Source: a virus
Reading direction: 5' to 3' (one strand)
Virus record (IMG/VR): IMGVR_UViG_3300042887_001670
Coordinates: 1 to 64,000 of that record
DNA: 64,000 nt
This document shows, piece after piece, positions 1 through 8,658 of the stretch. Under the pieces are notes generated by a model, which searched no databases, was not told the origin of the DNA, and saw only the letters and a program-made list of their open reading frames with translations. A program made the position numbers and the translations under genes. Positions within the stretch are counted from its first letter, which is position 1. Each line of letters begins with the position of its first letter.

Positions 1-849
1 TATATCAAAATACACAACCACGGTTTCGTGGGCCTCGTTGACCACATGGGTAGCGATGCTGCCATTGTGGAAGCAGCACGAGTGTCCTATCAGACCGGCA
101 CCAAGGCAACGCGAACTGACCGGGCGCTTATCCGCTATCTTATGCGCCATAAGCATACCAGCCCAATGGAAATGTGCGAAGTCAAGTTGCACATCCGCGC
201 TCCGATCTTCGTGCTGCGCCAATGGATCAGGCACCGCACTGCAAGCGTGAATGAAGAATCTGGCCGCTACAGCGAAATCCGCGAGATGTTTTTCTCCCCT
301 GAATCGGGCGACCTAGCGCCGCAGTCGCTAGACAACAAGCAAGGGCGGGAAGGCGAATTTTCGCCGCACAAGCAAAAAACTATTCGCAATGTCATTGAGG
401 CAAATAACGAATATTCGTTCGCGTCTTACAAGGCACTACTTGGCGAAGATTTGGCGCGGGAACTTGCCCGCATCACCTTGCCCTTGACGGCATACTCTTC
501 GCTTTACTGGAAGATCGACCTCCATAACCTTTTGCACTTCCTGACGCTCAGGACGGACAGCCACGCGCAAAAGGAGATTAGGGACTACGCAGATGCTATT
601 CTCAATATCATCCGGCCCTTGTTCCCTTATGCCGTAGAGGCGTGGGAGGACTACCAGCAACAAGCCAAGACGCTTTCACGCATGGACCTAGACTTGCTCG
701 CAGCCCTTATCCGGCGGTCAAATATCAAGACTCAGTGGGTTGACATGGTTGAAGAAGCGAGAGGCGAAAAAGCCTTGGCGGAGAAGTTCGGTATGAGCGG
801 GCGGGAGTTGCGGGACTTTGTTCTTTTGTTCGATCTGCCGGATTTCTAA
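1..849 (+). CDS. thyX: Flavin-dependent thymidylate synthase ThyX, 5' end missing
   Basis: ThyX makes dTMP from dUMP using FAD, NADPH and methylene-tetrahydrofolate. The signature RHRxxSxxxxSxRYSE is present (RHRTASVNEESGRYSE, about nt 229-276). The frame stays open to the first base of the window, and residues before the first in-window start (GTG at 28) read like the usual ThyX N-terminus (HGFV-LVDHMGSD), so the gene begins outside the window. It ends tail to tail with the terminase gene, with overlapping stop codons (847-849 and 846-848). It belongs with the dCMP deaminase, NrdA/B and dNMP kinase of this phage as dTTP supply. Confidence 0.95.
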   Translation, partial: YIKIHNHGFVGLVDHMGSDAAIVEAARVSYQTGTKATRTDRALIRYLMRHKHTSPMEMCEVKLHIRAPIFVLRQWIRHRTASVNEESGRYSEIREMFFSPESGDLAPQSLDNKQGREGEFSPHKQKTIRNVIEANNEYSFASYKALLGEDLARELARITLPLTAYSSLYWKIDLHNLLHFLTLRTDSHAQKEIRDYADAILNIIRPLFPYAVEAWEDYQQQAKTLSRMDLDLLAALIRRSNIKTQWVDMVEEARGEKALAEKFGMSGRELRDFVLLFDLPDF

Positions 850-2174
850 TAACCCCCCGCCATCTTAACGACGCCAGAACCTACCCGGCGCCGAATGATT
901 GGCAACAGGTTCATGACAGCATAGCCAAGGGCGTCAGGCAAGTGAGTGTATTTGCCTTGTGCGACCTTGGCGACGTTGCCGTTATCATCAAAGCCAAGGC
1001 TCTCCAAAGACGTAATCAGTTCCTTGCAGCGCGGATGGACAAACAGCCGGGGCTTACCGGCGGCTGATAGAAAGGCGCCGTTCACGATATTGATACGGTC
1101 ACTGACAAGAGGGTTCTTGCGCGGCATAACAAGTTTGAAACCCATACCTCGCAGGACGCTATGGTTCGTATTGCCGCCCGCAGAGGTATGCTGCTGATTG
1201 CCTGATGCGTCAGGGTAGATTGTAATATTCCTGCCTTTGAAGCGTTCCGAAAGAATGTCCGCATAGCGTTGGATGGTGGCGTTCGGCAATAATATTTCGT
1301 CAATAGCGCAGAAGCACTCTTCGCCCTCTCCATTCAGGAACTTAACCATAACGATGCCAGACATCGGAAAGCGGTTGAAGTCCAAGCCAAGGTGAAGGTT
1401 GCACCGTTTGTCATCGTCAATATGGGAAATGACATGCGTGCTGCGTTGGAAAGGCTGGTAGACCTTGCCGGTAGGCGACTCGAACGACGCCTCAAACTCG
1501 GTCCTGAACTCATAGGGGTTCATGCTTTGCCGTGCTTCTTCAATTTCTGAAGCGGGCACAATCCCGGCATCCACGGTCTTAATGGTATAACTAAACCAGT
1601 TTTTCTTGCCGGGGTCTAATCCATCGCAGTAGGCTTCGTAGAACCACTTGCTACCGGCGCTGACTTTAGGGGTGCCAAGGAACAAAGCGTCCCCTTGTTG
1701 GTCAGCCAAGGCAGGGCGAACAATTTTAGTCCACATCACTTCAGTAATGTCGGCGGCTTCGTCAAAAATAGCAAAAGAAATCGAAAGACCTCGCAGGCGG
1801 TCAGGCACTTCAGCACCAAAGAGACGGATCATAGTGCCTGTATTCTTCAAGACAATCGACATATCGCTGCGATTGATTTCAGAGATCATCTCAGGCGGGA
1901 TGCTATCCATCAACTCGCGCCACATGATCTGCTTGGCCATCTTCAAAGTTGGCGCGATATAAACCACAAGCCCTTTTGAAACCGCATTGGCGGCACGGTA
2001 AAGCTCGTGCTTACTAAGGAACGACTTGCCACTTCGCCGTCCTGCCACCACTACGCGATAACGGCATGGATGGAGGTAGACATGCGCCTGCCAGGGCATA
2101 AGGCCGAGGTTGCTAGTCGCCCGATCCGCTAAAACAGGATTGGGCTCCCACGTCAGTTTGTTAATCGCGTTCAT
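846..2174 (-). CDS. terL: Terminase large subunit
   Basis: This is the packaging motor ATPase and nuclease, 442 aa. Walker A is AGRRSGKS (residues 44-51) and Walker B is IFDE (136-139). In the C-terminal RNase H-like nuclease, acidic candidates are D265 (LGLDFN), the Asp of YPDASG (about 325) and the Asp of HLPDALGYA near the end. The start ATG overlaps the stop of the small-subunit gene (ATGA), so the two are translationally coupled. Length and motif order fit complete TerL proteins. The packaging type (cos or headful) cannot be told from the sequence alone. Confidence 0.95.
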   Translation of the reverse strand: MNAINKLTWEPNPVLADRATSNLGLMPWQAHVYLHPCRYRVVVAGRRSGKSFLSKHELYRAANAVSKGLVVYIAPTLKMAKQIMWRELMDSIPPEMISEINRSDMSIVLKNTGTMIRLFGAEVPDRLRGLSISFAIFDEAADITEVMWTKIVRPALADQQGDALFLGTPKVSAGSKWFYEAYCDGLDPGKKNWFSYTIKTVDAGIVPASEIEEARQSMNPYEFRTEFEASFESPTGKVYQPFQRSTHVISHIDDDKRCNLHLGLDFNRFPMSGIVMVKFLNGEGEECFCAIDEILLPNATIQRYADILSERFKGRNITIYPDASGNQQHTSAGGNTNHSVLRGMGFKLVMPRKNPLVSDRINIVNGAFLSAAGKPRLFVHPRCKELITSLESLGFDDNGNVAKVAQGKYTHLPDALGYAVMNLLPIIRRRVGSGVVKMAGGY

Positions 2175-2866
2175 TCGTCGCCTTCAGATACATCCTCGGA
2201 ATCAAGCACGGCACGCTTCTTCACGATCATCGGCATGATTTCTTCCTTGGGCTTCATGAGACGGCGCAAGTCATGGACGTTGCGTTCTTCCTCGTTGGCC
2301 TTGGAGACGGCGGTGACAAGCTGGCCAATCGACTTGGTAAGGCGGTTGAGTTCCACACGGACACTAGCAGGGTTTTCGCGAGTCTGTGCTTCCCCCTCCA
2401 AATGCTCAATTTCAGTCTCAAGCAGATTGGAAATGCGGTCGATAATGCTATCAAGGCGCTTTGACCGCTTGCGCGTCGTGGTCAAACGCTCCGCAATCTG
2501 TGCGGCTGAGGACAAAATCACTTCATCTTCACGGGCTTTGTTGCCTCGCAGAAGGGATAGCGCCTCTGGTGAGGGCCTTCCGGTTTCATCCATCCCCATG
2601 ACCATCATGGCACGGGCAGCGTCAGCTACGCGAGGCTCTAAATTTCGCGTCCAATTGTAACGCCGAATACGATTAGAGATGGCTTGTGACGTGACGCCTT
2701 TGGCTTCTGGCAGGCGGGCCAAATCGCTTAAAGCCCAGCCAATCCTGTAATAATGCTCAATAACATCCCAATTTGCACCAGACTTCCACTTGCGCGCCTT
2801 TTGCTTGCGCGGCACCTTCATATCGGGGCGAATAGGCGTCACTTTCTCGGCCTTGTCGCTTGACAT
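2171..2866 (-). CDS. terS: Probable terminase small subunit
   Basis: The 231-aa product has an N-terminal helix-turn-helix-like segment (about residues 30-75, including WALSDLARLPEAKGVTSQAI) and a charged helical C-terminal half (EIEHLEGEAQTRE, LNRLTKSIGQL) suited to oligomerisation. Together with its place directly upstream of and overlapping terL, this supports a DNA-recognising small terminase subunit. I do not recognise a specific family, so the call is mainly positional. A likely leftward promoter lies just upstream. Confidence 0.75.
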   Translation of the reverse strand: MSSDKAEKVTPIRPDMKVPRKQKARKWKSGANWDVIEHYYRIGWALSDLARLPEAKGVTSQAISNRIRRYNWTRNLEPRVADAARAMMVMGMDETGRPSPEALSLLRGNKAREDEVILSSAAQIAERLTTTRKRSKRLDSIIDRISNLLETEIEHLEGEAQTRENPASVRVELNRLTKSIGQLVTAVSKANEEERNVHDLRRLMKPKEEIMPMIVKKRAVLDSEDVSEGDE

Positions 2867-2901
2867 GATTAGATTCTTCCTAAAAAACGTTACTAACGTT
2901 G

Positions 2902-2931
2902 TTTATCCACTCGCTCCCATGTTAAAGTCAA
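2902..2931 (-). promoter_or_regulatory. Candidate promoter for the terminase genes
   Basis: On the minus strand TTGACT (2926-2931) is followed after 18 bp by GATAAA (2902-2907). Between it and the terS start lies AACGTT-ACT-AACGTT (2886-2900), two copies of a palindromic hexamer in an operator-like position. The -35 box matches a TTGAC(T) pattern seen in several intergenic regions of this window. Confidence 0.45.
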
Positions 2932-3001
2932 GGCTGCATTGACTTCTTGCCCGCCAAAGCGTTACCCCTGCAACCTTATATTGCTTTTCAGGATTTGCAT
3001 C

Positions 3002-4408
3002 ATGGCCGTCACTGACCTTGCACCGGAATACAGCGCCAACCAAGATGACTGGCAGATGATCCGGGATGTGTTGAAGGGTGCCAAGGCTATCCGAGAAGGC
3101 GGCCAGAAGTATCTACCCCAGCTTTCAGGCATGAGTTATGGGGAGTATGAAGCGTATAAGAAGCGGGCGCAGTTCTTCAACGCTTCTGCCCGCACGTTAA
3201 ATGGCCTCGTCGGTATGATCTTCCGCAAGGAACCAGAAATTATCTTAAACGGGGCTGAAGTGCTGCGCCCTCAGCTTGAAACCTGCACCGTTGATAACCA
3301 ACCGTTTACTGTTTTTGCTCGCGCCATTGTCCGTGAAATCCTAAGCATGGGTCGCGTAGGCGCATTGGTAGACGCGCCTACCAATGGAGGCACGCCCTAC
3401 TTCACCACTTACATGGCGGAGAATATTACCAATTGGCGCAACATGCGCGACGATAACGGGCGCCTTGTTGCTAACCAAATCGTGCTGAAAGAAGATTTCC
3501 TTGTAGATAGCCAAACTGGATTTGGCTCTGAGGAAGTGACCGTCTACCGAGAACTCTATCTTGACGAGACGGGTATCTACCGCCAGCGTCTTTGGCTCCC
3601 AGTCAAGAGCAAGGACAATGGCACTTCCTACCAGCCTGGAAGCGAAGTGTCTCCTATGCTGGCTGACAGTGGTTTCTTCCGAGGCGAGATGCCCTTCATT
3701 TGCTTCGGGCCTATGAAGACAGGCATGAAGGTGCAGCGCCCGCCTATCCTAGATATCGCTGAGTTGAACGTCCTGCACTTCCAGCGTAGCGCGCAGTTGG
3801 CCCATGGCCAGTTCTATACGGCCACGCCAACATATTGGGCGATTGCGCCTAACCTTGGCGATGAATTGCCTGAATACCGGGTTGGTCCTAATACCGTTTG
3901 GCTTGTGGATCAGCCTAACTCTTGCGGTATTTTGGAATACCGTGGCGAGGGCCTTAAATACCTTGAATCTGCTTGCACGCAACTTGAATCGCAAATGGCA
4001 AGCCTAGGCGCTCGCCTCGTGGTTGACCGCAAGAACACGGCGGGAGAATCCAATCAGGTTGCAGAGATGCGGGGCAAGGGGGAAACTTCCTTGCTTTATG
4101 AGATTGTAGACAGTGCAGAGAAAGGCCTGACAGAACTTTTGAAAATCTGGGTCCGGTGGAACGGTCGCAACCCTCAAGGCGTTGAAGTCAAGTTGAACCG
4201 TGACTTCGTTGATGCGGCACTGGAATACCGCACTTGGTTGCAGTTGGACAGGGCACATGCAGCGGGTAATATTGATGATGAGACGTATTATCGCGTGCTA
4301 TTTGAAGGCGAGGTGCTTCCGTCCACATATGGCCCGGCCCAGGTCAAGAAGATGATTGACATGGCGCCGCAGTTGCGGGCAGATATGGCGCAAGAAGCAC
4401 CCGCATAG
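3002..4408 (+). CDS. Portal protein (DUF4055-like)
   Basis: The 468-aa product resembles the DUF4055 class of phage portal proteins, which form the dodecameric DNA gate of the head. Supporting stretches are the N-terminal YLPQLSGMSYGEYEAYKKRA region and the central LHFQRSAQLAHGQFYTATPT region. I chose ATG 3002 because an AGGA lies upstream of it; the longer reading from 2939 starts in non-conserved sequence overlapping the divergent promoter. It is transcribed away from the terminase genes. Confidence 0.85.
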   Translation: MAVTDLAPEYSANQDDWQMIRDVLKGAKAIREGGQKYLPQLSGMSYGEYEAYKKRAQFFNASARTLNGLVGMIFRKEPEIILNGAEVLRPQLETCTVDNQPFTVFARAIVREILSMGRVGALVDAPTNGGTPYFTTYMAENITNWRNMRDDNGRLVANQIVLKEDFLVDSQTGFGSEEVTVYRELYLDETGIYRQRLWLPVKSKDNGTSYQPGSEVSPMLADSGFFRGEMPFICFGPMKTGMKVQRPPILDIAELNVLHFQRSAQLAHGQFYTATPTYWAIAPNLGDELPEYRVGPNTVWLVDQPNSCGILEYRGEGLKYLESACTQLESQMASLGARLVVDRKNTAGESNQVAEMRGKGETSLLYEIVDSAEKGLTELLKIWVRWNGRNPQGVEVKLNRDFVDAALEYRTWLQLDRAHAAGNIDDETYYRVLFEGEVLPSTYGPAQVKKMIDMAPQLRADMAQEAPA

Positions 4409-4441
4409 GGCGGTGCCGTTCGCTTTTAATTTTAGGTAATC

Positions 4442-5293
4442 ATGACACAGCCCAACTTCATGAAACTGGTCAACCCTGAAGTTGGCTTCCTTCCTATGAA
4501 CATCGAATACGCGGCGAGTCTTAATCTGCCTTTTGTGCAAAAAGGCGCACTTGCGGAGGTGAAAGGCGTTGTTGTCTGTGGCACAGCGCCGTCTTTGGTC
4601 AAGGCGTCTTCCCTGCGTGAGATTAAGCGGCTACAAGGTCTAGGCTATAAGATTTTTGCGGTTAAGCAGGCGATCCGCATCCTGCCGGAGTATGGCATCA
4701 TCCCTGATTTCTCTGTGGCGATGGACCCCGGAGAAAAGCAAATTAAGAAGACACCCCTTGATCCACGCGTCACATATTTCGTGGCAAGTTCCTGTCATCC
4801 AAGAATGTTTGATTATCTCATAAAGGGCGGCGCAAATGTGGTGCTTTTCCATTCTGCTTGCGGTGCTGCATCTGAAAATCTATGCGAAATGGAAATCTAT
4901 GAAAAATACTTTCCAGAAAATTGCAGCTACGAAAGTGTGGCTAGTGGCGGGTTTACCGTTGTAAACCGCGCTGTCGCTGTCGCTACTTGGATGGGTGCCA
5001 AGCGCATTTGCATTGCAGGGGCGCCTTTTGGCTGGCGTGAGGATGAGGACTACTACGCGCCTACGGTTACTGAGCCTGCGGGCAACGCCTCAGGCCCTAC
5101 GCTCGATGACCAAGCCCGAGTAGACGGCAAGCGGTGGTATTCCAAGGCAGACTTGCTACCCAGCGCCATGTCCCTTGCTCGTAAGGCTAAGGCCAGTCCA
5201 GGCAAGTTCGATTTTATCGGTGACAGCCTCGCGGCCTCTCTGGCCGCAAAGTCAGATGCTTTCCTAGAACGTGTTATTCCAAGCGGGAGTTAA
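4442..5293 (+). CDS. DUF115 / MptE-like protein (motility accessory factor family)
   Basis: The 283-aa protein resembles the DUF115 domain found in bacterial Maf flagellin-glycosylation factors and in MptE-like pterin pyrophosphokinases. Visible motifs are VVVCGTAPSL (nucleotide-binding glycine loop near residue 45), PDFSVAMDP and RICIAGAPFGW. It sits between portal and scaffold, is co-directional with both, and has no signal peptide. Family knowledge suggests a nucleotide-sugar or pterin-binding enzyme; a role in virion or surface glycosylation is inference from the other glycan genes here. Its stop overlaps the stop of the small convergent gene. Confidence 0.6.
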   Translation: MTQPNFMKLVNPEVGFLPMNIEYAASLNLPFVQKGALAEVKGVVVCGTAPSLVKASSLREIKRLQGLGYKIFAVKQAIRILPEYGIIPDFSVAMDPGEKQIKKTPLDPRVTYFVASSCHPRMFDYLIKGGANVVLFHSACGAASENLCEMEIYEKYFPENCSYESVASGGFTVVNRAVAVATWMGAKRICIAGAPFGWREDEDYYAPTVTEPAGNASGPTLDDQARVDGKRWYSKADLLPSAMSLARKAKASPGKFDFIGDSLAASLAAKSDAFLERVIPSGS

Positions 5294-5454
5294 CCCCGCT
5301 TTCTGGCCCGCTGAGCCTGCGCGATGTTGTCCACCGCGTTCGGATAAGGTCGGCCTGCCTTTTCAGCACGGCGCTTGGCTGCCGCTTTGTCTTGCGGGCT
5401 AAGCGCCGTGGATCGCTTGCGGGGGTTCTTCTTTTCCCAAAGTGGCTTGTCCAT
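5290..5454 (-). CDS. Small basic protein of 54 aa
   Basis: The ORF starts at ATG 5454 and encodes a Lys/Arg-rich peptide (begins MDKPLWEKKNPRKRS, ends AQAQRARKRG) with GRPYPNAVDNI in the middle, a pattern I associate with short conserved phage proteins of unknown role. Its ATG overlaps the stop of the upstream gene (ATGA), which supports translation. Strong positive charge suggests nucleic acid binding, as inference only. Confidence 0.6.
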   Translation of the reverse strand: MDKPLWEKKNPRKRSTALSPQDKAAAKRRAEKAGRPYPNAVDNIAQAQRARKRG

Positions 5455-5834
5455 CACTTCTTCCCCTTTTTATCAGCGGCTTCCATTTGCCGCACCAACT
5501 TACCAGACCACGCTTCACCAGCACGCCCGCCCCAAAGATTGATAGCGATTGCTCGCGCACTAGGGCCACCATCGGCTGGTTTAGCTTGCGGCGCATTGCC
5601 GTGCCGGTCAAAAAAGGCTTTCATACGTTTAGCCGTTTCGGGCGAAATATCCTTGCCTGCGGCCAATGTGGCAGCGCGGGCCACGCCAGAGCCAATGCCC
5701 TGCTTGCCTGCTTCTGCGGTAGTCAGGCCACCACGCCCATACTTACGGCGCTGTTCGAGCCCACGCTCAGCAGCGCTCTGCACGCCTTGCGGCGGTGTAA
5801 AATCAATTGTCTCATACTTCTTCGGCGGAGCCAT
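5454..5834 (-). CDS. Conserved small phage protein, function unknown
   Basis: The 126-aa product starts at ATG 5834, chosen for the GAGGGA ribosome site 6 nt upstream; an ATG at 5861 has none. The C-terminal half contains ARAIAINLWGGRAGEAW, resembling a short motif common in small phage virion-region proteins, followed by a basic tail. It is translationally coupled to the 54-aa gene and lies between divergent structural genes. Confidence 0.6.
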   Translation of the reverse strand: MAPPKKYETIDFTPPQGVQSAAERGLEQRRKYGRGGLTTAEAGKQGIGSGVARAATLAAGKDISPETAKRMKAFFDRHGNAPQAKPADGGPSARAIAINLWGGRAGEAWSGKLVRQMEAADKKGKK

Positions 5835-5867
5835 GGCTTTTCCCTCATAAGGGTGTTGCATTTACCA

Positions 5868-5896
5868 TATACAATGATCTAGGCACTAATAGTCAA
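5868..5896 (-). promoter_or_regulatory. Candidate promoter for the two small minus-strand genes
   Basis: TTGACT (5891-5896, minus strand) and TGTATA (5868-5873) are separated by 17 bp, about 35 bp before the start of the 126-aa gene. A short hairpin, GCGGC-TGA-GCCGC, lies at 5901-5913 on the scaffold-gene side. Confidence 0.4.
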
Positions 5897-5963
5897 CCGT
5901 GCGGCTGAGCCGCGCCCGTATATCGCATCGGTTAACTGCGATCTCCTGTGGAGAAAGTCTGTC

Positions 5964-6752
5964 ATGTTTATTCGCGCTCTTAAGAACCAAATGAATTATG
6001 ATGCAGAAGGCGGCGGCGGTAGCGCCCCTGATATCGCGGCCCTAGTTGCCGCAGAAGTGACAAAGGCCACTCAGGGCCTAAAAACTAAGAATGATGAGCT
6101 TCTGAACGAGGTCAAGGCCGAACGCGAAAGGCGCAAGGCATATGAGGCCCAAATTCAAAATATGGGCAGTCAAGAAGACATCAATAAGGCCCGCGATCTT
6201 ATGGAGCGTATGCAGGCCGATGCGGACCTTCGCATGATTGTAGAAGGTGGCAAGGCGGCGTTTGAGGACGTGCTTACCCGCCGCACCAAGTCTGTGGTTG
6301 GGGCTGAACGCGCCGCCAAGGAAGCCGCAGAGCGAGCAGCGCAGGAAGCCGCCGCACGGGCAGACGCCGCGCAAAACCGTTGGCGCTCTGAGCGGCTGAA
6401 TTTTGAAGTGACTTCCGCCGTCAGCAAGGCCAAGGCACTACCGGAGGCTGCCGAATATATCCGTATCAAGGCTGAACAGATGTTCCACCTTGACGACGAA
6501 ACAGGTAAGCCCACGCTACGAGAAGGCGTCGATGTGATCGACCGTAGCGGCAATCCCCATACGCTTGATACGTGGGTGGAGTCGCTACGCGATACCAACC
6601 CGTTCTTCTTCGGCATCCCTTCTGGCGGTGGCGCTGGCGGGGGCAATGGCCGAGGCGGCGACCGCGCTCCGGTTAGGATCAACGCCACTGACGCCAAGGC
6701 AATCAGCGGCAATCTTGAAGCGATTGCGTCTGGCAAGGCAGTGGTCGCGTAA
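5964..6752 (+). CDS. Capsid scaffolding protein
   Basis: The 262-aa protein has the composition of a head-assembly scaffold. It has a long Ala/Lys/Glu-rich coiled coil (about residues 30-140, with EAAERAAQEAAARADAAQ), a less charged middle, and a Gly-rich linker (GGGAGGGNGRGG, about 215-228) before a short C-terminal coat-binding-like segment. It lies directly upstream of the coat gene, where scaffolds normally are. The start ATG follows GTGGAGAAAG. I see no protease motif. Confidence 0.8.
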   Translation: MFIRALKNQMNYDAEGGGGSAPDIAALVAAEVTKATQGLKTKNDELLNEVKAERERRKAYEAQIQNMGSQEDINKARDLMERMQADADLRMIVEGGKAAFEDVLTRRTKSVVGAERAAKEAAERAAQEAAARADAAQNRWRSERLNFEVTSAVSKAKALPEAAEYIRIKAEQMFHLDDETGKPTLREGVDVIDRSGNPHTLDTWVESLRDTNPFFFGIPSGGGAGGGNGRGGDRAPVRINATDAKAISGNLEAIASGKAVVA

Positions 6753-6762
6753 GCAAAAACAG

Positions 6763-6793
6763 ATACCTACGGGGCCTAAAACCCCGTAGGTAT
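6763..6793 (+). terminator. 12-bp perfect hairpin after the scaffold gene
   Basis: ATACCTACGGGG (6763-6774) and CCCCGTAGGTAT (6782-6793) form an uninterrupted 12-bp stem with a 7-nt loop. There is no strong T tract, so it may be a partial terminator or a processing site that separates scaffold and coat expression. Confidence 0.55.
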
Positions 6794-6820
6794 TGACTTT
6801 GTAGTTTACTTTACCATAAG
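6793..6820 (+). promoter_or_regulatory. Candidate major capsid gene promoter
   Basis: TTGACT (6793-6798), 16 bp, CATAAG (6815-6820) begins at the end of the hairpin stem and leaves a roughly 140-nt leader before the coat gene. A dedicated promoter would explain high coat output relative to scaffold. No other gene fits in 6821-6958. Confidence 0.45.
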
Positions 6821-6958
6821 AAAAGAGCGTTTACATTTCTTGCCCTTGTGGGGTCGAAATTAATTCCCGCCTCCCTTGTGGGTTGTGCGCGGTTCGCGGA
6901 ATCCTTCGGGTTTCAACGGCGGGAGTGCCGGTAAACCCTATAAGCACAGGAGATTACT

Positions 6959-8095
6959 ATGCCCAATAGTTTGTCAAACCTCATTCCCCGGCTTCTCGCT
7001 CGTGGTCTTCTTGCTCTACGCGAGCAGGCGATCATGCCGCGCCTAGTCAACCTTGATTACTCGTCTGAAGGTGCGATGCGTGGCTCCACCATTGACATTC
7101 CGATCAGCAACACCTTTACCGCCACCGACGTTGCTCCGTCCATGACCCCCGCTTCGGCTCAGGACAGCACCCCCGGCCTCGTGCAGATCGCCCTTGACCA
7201 GTGGAAGGAAGTTCCCTTCTTCATCACTGACAAGCAGCGTATGGAAATCATGGAGAGCGAATCCTTCCTCCCCATGAACGTCTCCGAGACTGTTCGTGCC
7301 CTAGCCAACTCCATGGACGGCTATATCCACAGCCAGTATGTGGACGTGTATGGCTATGTTGGCGTAGCTGGCCAGACCCCTTTCAGCACCATCGCTGACG
7401 TGGTGAACGCTCGTGCGGCTCTAAACCGCCAGCTTTCTCCCATGGGCAACCGCCGCATGGTCCTGAACCCGGACGCCGAGGCTCAGCTACTTCAGATTCC
7501 GGCTATGTCCGACCTGGAAAAGACCGGCGATCAGGAAGTGAAGATCGAGGGTATGCTTGGCCGCAAGTTCGGCTTCGACTTCTTCCAGTCCACCAACGTC
7601 GTGACCCACGTCGCTGGCACCGCTGCAAGCATCACTGTGGCCTCCACCACTGCCGTTGGCGCTACCTCGCTGGATATCCTCGCCTCCGTGGCAGGCACCC
7701 TGCGCCGTGGCGACGTGTTCAGCATCGCTGGCAACACCCAGACCTACGTGGTGACTTCGGCCAACGCTACCTATACCAGCACCAAGACTGCTATCTCTAT
7801 CAGCCCTCCGCTGGTGGCGATTGCATCTAGCGGTTCTGACGTGGCCAAGCGCGCCTCGCATGTGGTCAACCTTGCCTTCCAGCGCGAAGCCTTTGCCTTC
7901 GTGAACCGTCCGCTGGCTGGTGTCGGTTCTGGCCCGGAACTCGGCTCCATCATCTCTCAGATGACCGATCCGGTGTCTGGCCTGACCATGCGTATGGAAG
8001 TGACCCGCCACAACAAGCAAGAGCGCTTTGCTGTGGACGTGCTTTACGGCGCCAAGGCAGTCCGTCCTGCCCTCGCCGTTCGCGTCGCTGGCTAA
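6959..8095 (+). CDS. Major capsid protein, P22 coat-like
   Basis: The 378-aa protein has the layout of the P22 gene 5 coat family: N-terminus MPNSLSNLIPRLLARGLLAL, then RLVNLDYSSEG, GSTIDIPI and KEVPFFITDKQ. A central beta-rich segment rich in Ala, Ser and Thr (about residues 215-285, TTAVGATSLDIL to STKTAISISPPL) is placed like the inserted domain of P22-type coats. ATG 6959 follows CACAGGAGATTACT, a strong ribosome site. It forms the icosahedral shell with the scaffold encoded upstream, and a strong terminator follows. Confidence 0.85.
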   Translation: MPNSLSNLIPRLLARGLLALREQAIMPRLVNLDYSSEGAMRGSTIDIPISNTFTATDVAPSMTPASAQDSTPGLVQIALDQWKEVPFFITDKQRMEIMESESFLPMNVSETVRALANSMDGYIHSQYVDVYGYVGVAGQTPFSTIADVVNARAALNRQLSPMGNRRMVLNPDAEAQLLQIPAMSDLEKTGDQEVKIEGMLGRKFGFDFFQSTNVVTHVAGTAASITVASTTAVGATSLDILASVAGTLRRGDVFSIAGNTQTYVVTSANATYTSTKTAISISPPLVAIASSGSDVAKRASHVVNLAFQREAFAFVNRPLAGVGSGPELGSIISQMTDPVSGLTMRMEVTRHNKQERFAVDVLYGAKAVRPALAVRVAG

Positions 8096-8116
8096 AGCCA
8101 AGCGGCCTAATACAAG

Positions 8117-8147
8117 AAAGCCGGGCAGAAATGCCCGGCTTTTTTTT
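8117..8147 (+). terminator. Rho-independent terminator of the coat gene
   Basis: An 11-bp stem (AAAGCCGGGCA, 8117-8127, with TGCCCGGCTTT, 8132-8142) has a GAAA tetraloop and runs into a T tract. It lies 3 bp from the 3' end of the convergent tRNA. Confidence 0.9.
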
Positions 8148-8149
8148 GT

Positions 8150-8236
8150 TGGTAGAGGCGGTGGGATTTGAACCCACAATGCCGTGAGGCCATCAGATTT
8201 TGAGTCTGACGCGTATGCCAGTTCCGCCAAGCCTCC
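8150..8236 (-). tRNA. tRNA-Leu (anticodon CAA)
   Basis: The 87-nt minus-strand RNA has an encoded CCA end, a TTCAAAT T-loop on a GTGGG/CCCAC stem, a long class II variable arm (GCC-TCAC-GGC) and an anticodon loop CTCAAAA in a TCAGA/TCTGA stem, which gives CAA (reads UUG). The acceptor stem has a G-U pair at position 1 and a U-C mismatch at position 7. The 5' end directly abuts the stop codon of the deaminase gene (8237), so they share a transcript. Confidence 0.88.
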
Positions 8237-8638
8237 TTAAAGGCATTCGTATCCCGTTTCGGTGGTATAGAACACCCGCTTTACCCCGAAGTCAGCAATG
8301 CACTTAGCGCAACCCATGCAGGGTTTAGCATTGCCCAAAATAAATTGCTCTCGTTTCGTGCTAGAATATTTGACCCGGCACACATACAGGTCTGCTTTTT
8401 TCAAGCTGTCTACGTCCACAACACGCAAAGCATTGAAAATGGCGTTTGTCTCTGCGTGCCAAAAAAGAGATTCAGGGTTTTTCCCGAATTTGGCTTGGAA
8501 CGGATGCGTCCGCATCTGGTTAGCACCGAACGATATAATCTCCTTGCCACGCACGATAGCTGCCGTCATACGCGAACTTTTAATCGGAGCTACGTCTACC
8601 GCAAGCACACGCAACGTATTAAAAATACTTTCGTGCAT
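8237..8638 (-). CDS. dCMP deaminase-like cytidine/deoxycytidylate deaminase
   Basis: The 133-aa protein has the zinc-site motifs of the cytidine/dCMP deaminase superfamily: HAE at residues 61-63 (FWHAETNAI) and PCxxC at 106-110 (KPCMGCAKC). The likely reaction is dCMP to dUMP, which feeds the phage ThyX. It is a little shorter than typical phage dCMP deaminases (150-190 aa). The gene lies between two tRNAs on the same strand, with its stop touching the tRNA-Leu. Confidence 0.85.
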   Translation of the reverse strand: MHESIFNTLRVLAVDVAPIKSSRMTAAIVRGKEIISFGANQMRTHPFQAKFGKNPESLFWHAETNAIFNALRVVDVDSLKKADLYVCRVKYSSTKREQFILGNAKPCMGCAKCIADFGVKRVFYTTETGYECL

Positions 8639-8658
8639 TTTTTTTGTGCCTTTAGTTT

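Noticed and set aside
2939-3001. Longer portal N-terminus
   Set aside because: The extra 21 codons start with a Cys/Pro-rich peptide at the divergent promoter; ATG 3002 has the ribosome site.
7487-8230. 247-codon ORF antisense to the coat gene
   Set aside because: It crosses the coat terminator and the tRNA, and its composition is a shadow of the coat frame.
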